Shown: piece after piece, positions 61,563 to 64,000 of the stretch
Numbering within the stretch: position 1 is the stretch's first letter
How the letters are laid out: every line of letters begins with the position of its first letter
Assembly (NCBI RefSeq): GCF_009765685.1
Contig: NZ_LMUY01000151.1
Coordinates: 120,034-184,033, forward strand
DNA length: 64,000 nucleotides
Direction: 5' to 3'
Origin: Acidisphaera sp. L21
GTDB lineage: Bacteria > Pseudomonadota > Alphaproteobacteria > Acetobacterales > Acetobacteraceae
Position numbers and translations under genes: made by a program
Notes under the pieces: generated by a model
Seen by the model: the letters and a program-made list of their open reading frames with translations, nothing else
The model's database searches: none
What the model was told of the DNA's origin: nothing

Positions 61563-63977
61563 ATGACCCAGACGATCGACATCTCATCCCTACGCCAGGC
61601 CACGACAACGGCCAACGCGGCACCCACCGGTGCAGCGCAGTCCTCACTCGGCGGTGGGTTCGCGGGCTTGCTGGCTGCGATGGACATGGCTGCACCCGCC
61701 ATGACGGGCGCCGCCCAGACTGTGACGGCATCGGCTGTTGCGACGAAGGCTGGCCCTATGTCAGTCGCCATGGCCACGTCCGCCGGGTTCGCCTTGCCCG
61801 GCACGATACAGACGAGCACGACCCAAACGACCACGACTAATGCCGTGGGAGTTACGACAAGCGCCGTGTTGGGCAACACGACAAGCGCCGTGTTGGGCAA
61901 CACGACGAGCGCCGTGTTGGGCAACACGATACTGGCGGTTGGCAGCGATGTGACATCCATTGCTGCCAGCGCGGCGACGGCTCCGCAGGCTGGCTTGGTC
62001 CTTACCGCACCCTTAGGGCTGCCGAGCACGATAGCCACACAGCCGGGCAACCAGGCAGTGGCATCCGCCGCGGCGCAACTGACCAGCGGTGTTCCGGTCG
62101 CGAGTGCCACGCCGTCCGAAGCCGGCAAGGCAGCGACCATCGCAACGGGGAATACGGCACCTAACGTTGCAGAAACCCCCACCGTGGCGCATGCCACGTC
62201 CACCGGGACGCCGCCCCGCGCGTCCGTTGCAGAAACAAGGCCGCGATTCCAGGCCAGCGCCACAGCCGCGGCGAGCGCGCCCGTCGCGCCCAGCCAGCCA
62301 GTTGCCGAGGCTGCGGCGAGGGTGACAGACATCGCACCGCAGATCGCCCAGCCAACGCCTGCCGAAGCTGCAACGACCCAGGCCGTGCCGGCACCGGTTC
62401 CCGCTGGAAAGCTGCAGGCGCCCGCGCAACATGCTGAGCCAGTCCAGGACACGACGCCCGCCGACACGAAGCTGCAGACCGCCTCAACGCGCCCCTCTCG
62501 CAGCACCGCCGACGACGCCACGGCACAGCCCGCGGACACGAGCGCCAGCGATCCGATGCCACTGGTTGTGCCGGTGGTCATCCTGCCCCTCGTCGTGGCC
62601 GCCGCCAGCGTGACGCCGACCGAAGCCACCGCCGCGCCGTCCGAGGGCCAGGCCTCTGGCACCCTGGCGCCCGTGCAAAACGCACCCGCACAGCGCGTTG
62701 CAAGCACGACCGACGCAACCGCAAGCGTGCCGGACGACATCCCTGCGGCTATCAAGCCCGGGGGCTTCCCGCTCGCTTCGGCCATGGCGACCGCACACAA
62801 TGTGCCAGCCATGGATGGCTGGGCAACGGCACCGGCGCTGGACTTGCCGTCCGTGGAAGCAGGCGCCGCTACCCACGCAGCCACCAGCGCCACGCCGAAC
62901 GCGCCGGCCGGATCCGCGTCTTCGGTTACGGTCTCGCTTGCCCAAGCGACACCGGTTGCGACGCCAAGTGTGCCGGCGCAACCGCCCGCCGCCGCGATCA
63001 CCGCCCCAACTCCCGATCCGGAGGGACCCGCCGGCACGGCGACCCCGCGCAAAACTGCGCCGCCCCTTCCGGCGGCCAAGGCCAAAATGGCCGCGGCACC
63101 CTCCCCCGCGCCCGATACCACCGATGTTGCTGATGTGGCGCCGGCCGCAGCCTCGCCGCCCGGCGCGCACCGGGTTGCAACCACCCCACCCGCCGAGCCA
63201 ACGGCGCAACCCAGCCCGTCCGGCAACCAGGCAACACCTCCGCCCGCGGCGCCGGCGGCCAACCCGACGCTCGTGCAGCAGGACGCGCCCCAATCCAGCA
63301 CCTCGCCAAGTGCCCCAACCGGCACCGGCACGATCGCGACCGCGACATCTGCAACCGCACCGGCCATGGCCAACACCGACATTTTGGCGACCGCAGCATC
63401 CACAGCCCTGCCCAGCACCACCACCCGCCCGGCTGAGGCGCCAGCTGCGCCAGCCGCTACGGATGTGGCCGCCCCCACGCGGCAGGTTGCCCCTGTCCTG
63501 GCCGAATTGACGCGCTCCAGCACAGGCGGCGCCATGACGCTGCGGCTCGACCCAGAGGAACTCGGCAAGGTCCAGATCCGGATCGAGCGTGGGGCCGACG
63601 GCACCGCCTCAGTCCATGTTGCGGCGGAACGGCCTGAAACGCTTCGCCTGCTGATCGCCGATCAGCAGCAACTGCACCGTACTTTGGACAATGCCGGGGT
63701 GCCGCAGGAAGGCCGCAGCCTCAGCCTGTCGCTATCGACGCCAGACGCCGCGTCCAGCCCCGTCCCGGCCGGCCGGGACACCAGTTTTACTGCCAACACC
63801 GGCTCCAATAACGGGTCCAACCCTGGATCCAACACCGGTGGAGGCTTCAGCAACGGCGGGGGTGGCGGCCAGCAAGGCGGCCATTGGCGCCAGGACCGCA
63901 CTCCCTACGCCGACACGACAAACACCAACCCATCCTCGACCGCCTGGCTGCGTGCCGGCGTCGACATCACCGCCTGA
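61563..63977 (+). CDS. fliK: Flagellar hook-length control protein FliK
   Basis: 804 residues. The first 650 are low-complexity Ala/Pro/Thr/Ser, as expected of the extended molecular ruler. The C-terminal domain (about 655-740) has MTLRLDPEELGKVQIRIE and LHRTLDNAGV, the Flg_hook family core, and the end is a Gly/Asn-rich tail. The start is uncertain: the ATG at 61563 has no ribosome-binding site and sits almost on the sigma-54 start point; an ATG at 61680 is an alternative. FliK controls hook length. Divergent from flgE. Confidence 0.88.
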   Translation: MTQTIDISSLRQATTTANAAPTGAAQSSLGGGFAGLLAAMDMAAPAMTGAAQTVTASAVATKAGPMSVAMATSAGFALPGTIQTSTTQTTTTNAVGVTTSAVLGNTTSAVLGNTTSAVLGNTILAVGSDVTSIAASAATAPQAGLVLTAPLGLPSTIATQPGNQAVASAAAQLTSGVPVASATPSEAGKAATIATGNTAPNVAETPTVAHATSTGTPPRASVAETRPRFQASATAAASAPVAPSQPVAEAAARVTDIAPQIAQPTPAEAATTQAVPAPVPAGKLQAPAQHAEPVQDTTPADTKLQTASTRPSRSTADDATAQPADTSASDPMPLVVPVVILPLVVAAASVTPTEATAAPSEGQASGTLAPVQNAPAQRVASTTDATASVPDDIPAAIKPGGFPLASAMATAHNVPAMDGWATAPALDLPSVEAGAATHAATSATPNAPAGSASSVTVSLAQATPVATPSVPAQPPAAAITAPTPDPEGPAGTATPRKTAPPLPAAKAKMAAAPSPAPDTTDVADVAPAAASPPGAHRVATTPPAEPTAQPSPSGNQATPPPAAPAANPTLVQQDAPQSSTSPSAPTGTGTIATATSATAPAMANTDILATAASTALPSTTTRPAEAPAAPAATDVAAPTRQVAPVLAELTRSSTGGAMTLRLDPEELGKVQIRIERGADGTASVHVAAERPETLRLLIADQQQLHRTLDNAGVPQEGRSLSLSLSTPDAASSPVPAGRDTSFTANTGSNNGSNPGSNTGGGFSNGGGGGQQGGHWRQDRTPYADTTNTNPSSTAWLRAGVDITA
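61854..61925 (+). repeat. Three 24-bp in-frame repeats within fliK
   Basis: Three nearly identical 24-bp units (61854-61877, 61878-61901, 61902-61925), each encoding TTSAVLGN, with a fourth degenerate start (TILAVG). They are in frame, so copy changes would alter the length of the ruler region by 8 residues. Confidence 0.9.
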
Positions 63978-63991
63978 AGGAGCCAGCCACC

Positions 63992-64000
63992 ATGTCCGGA
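63992..64000 (+). CDS. First codons of the next flagellar gene, probably flgD
   Basis: ATG TCC GGA at the right edge, preceded by AAGGAG. Only three codons are visible, so the product is unknown. flgD, the hook cap, is the usual neighbour after fliK and is a guess by context. Confidence 0.45.

Noticed and set aside
41561..61925. Short direct repeats as CRISPR arrays
   Set aside because: The 15-bp units at 41561-41620 and the 24-bp units at 61854-61925 are contiguous with no spacers; the second set is in frame within fliK. No cas gene is present.

Overview
The window is high-GC chromosomal DNA of an alphaproteobacterium, most likely Rhodospirillales and probably Acetobacteraceae or a relative. 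Evidence is the gene content: GcrA, FlbT and FlaF, TadE/F/G, the coxBA-ctaB-ctaG-coxC layout with SURF1, the GlgC type, and the RpoB/RpoC sequences. The placement is inferred from protein similarity, with no 16S rRNA or marker tree. Base and codon use look even throughout. I see no insertion sequence, phage, CRISPR array, tRNA or rRNA gene.

1-13.7 kb (all minus strand): ribosomal and RNA polymerase genes in transcription order rplK, rplA, rplJ, rplL, rpoB, rpoC, rpsL, rpsG, tuf (cut by the window edge). fusA is missing between rpsG and tuf, and secE-nusG is missing upstream of rplK. A repeat made of four hairpins fills the rpoB-rpoC gap.

13.7-28.1 kb: a catabolic island for sugar acids or hydroxyacids. 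It holds a ThDP enzyme and a divergent CtBP-like 2-hydroxyacid dehydrogenase, followed by an IlvD/Edd aldonate dehydratase, an SDR and an FAH-family hydrolase. Further on are an UxaA-type dehydratase, an HpcH/HpaI aldolase and a GlcD-like FAD oxidase. Together they suggest a non-phosphorylative route: aldonate to 2-keto-3-deoxy acid, to 2,4-diketo acid, to pyruvate plus a 2-hydroxyacid that the FAD oxidase recycles. Cardiolipin synthase, an EEP-family protein, a GNAT, a hexapeptide transferase and a glyoxalase-fold protein are interspersed.

28.2-41.5 kb: housekeeping and regulation. Genes include a PAS/degenerate GGDEF/EAL phosphodiesterase, marC, ferredoxin-NADP reductase, glgC-glgA, two small secreted Cys-motif proteins, a GlxA-type regulator divergent from an SDR, and a tightly coupled thrC-M16 peptidase-tldE/pmbA operon.

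41.6-52 kb: tadE/F/G pilus-associated genes, then one long, translationally coupled cytochrome aa3 oxidase operon (coxB, coxA, ctaB, a tiny membrane protein, ctaG, coxC, a DUF983 protein, SURF1, an M32 carboxypeptidase).

52-54.6 kb: a PmtA-like methyltransferase, a cold-shock protein, gcrA and an acetamidase/formamidase.

54.7-64 kb: a flagellar locus. flgE, flgK, flgL, flagellin, flbT, flaF and a DUF1217 gene run on the minus strand; fliK and the first codons of the next gene (probably flgD) run on the plus strand. The divergent flgE/fliK region has two good sigma-54 (-24/-12) promoters with a perfect palindrome between them, the clearest regulatory structure in the window.
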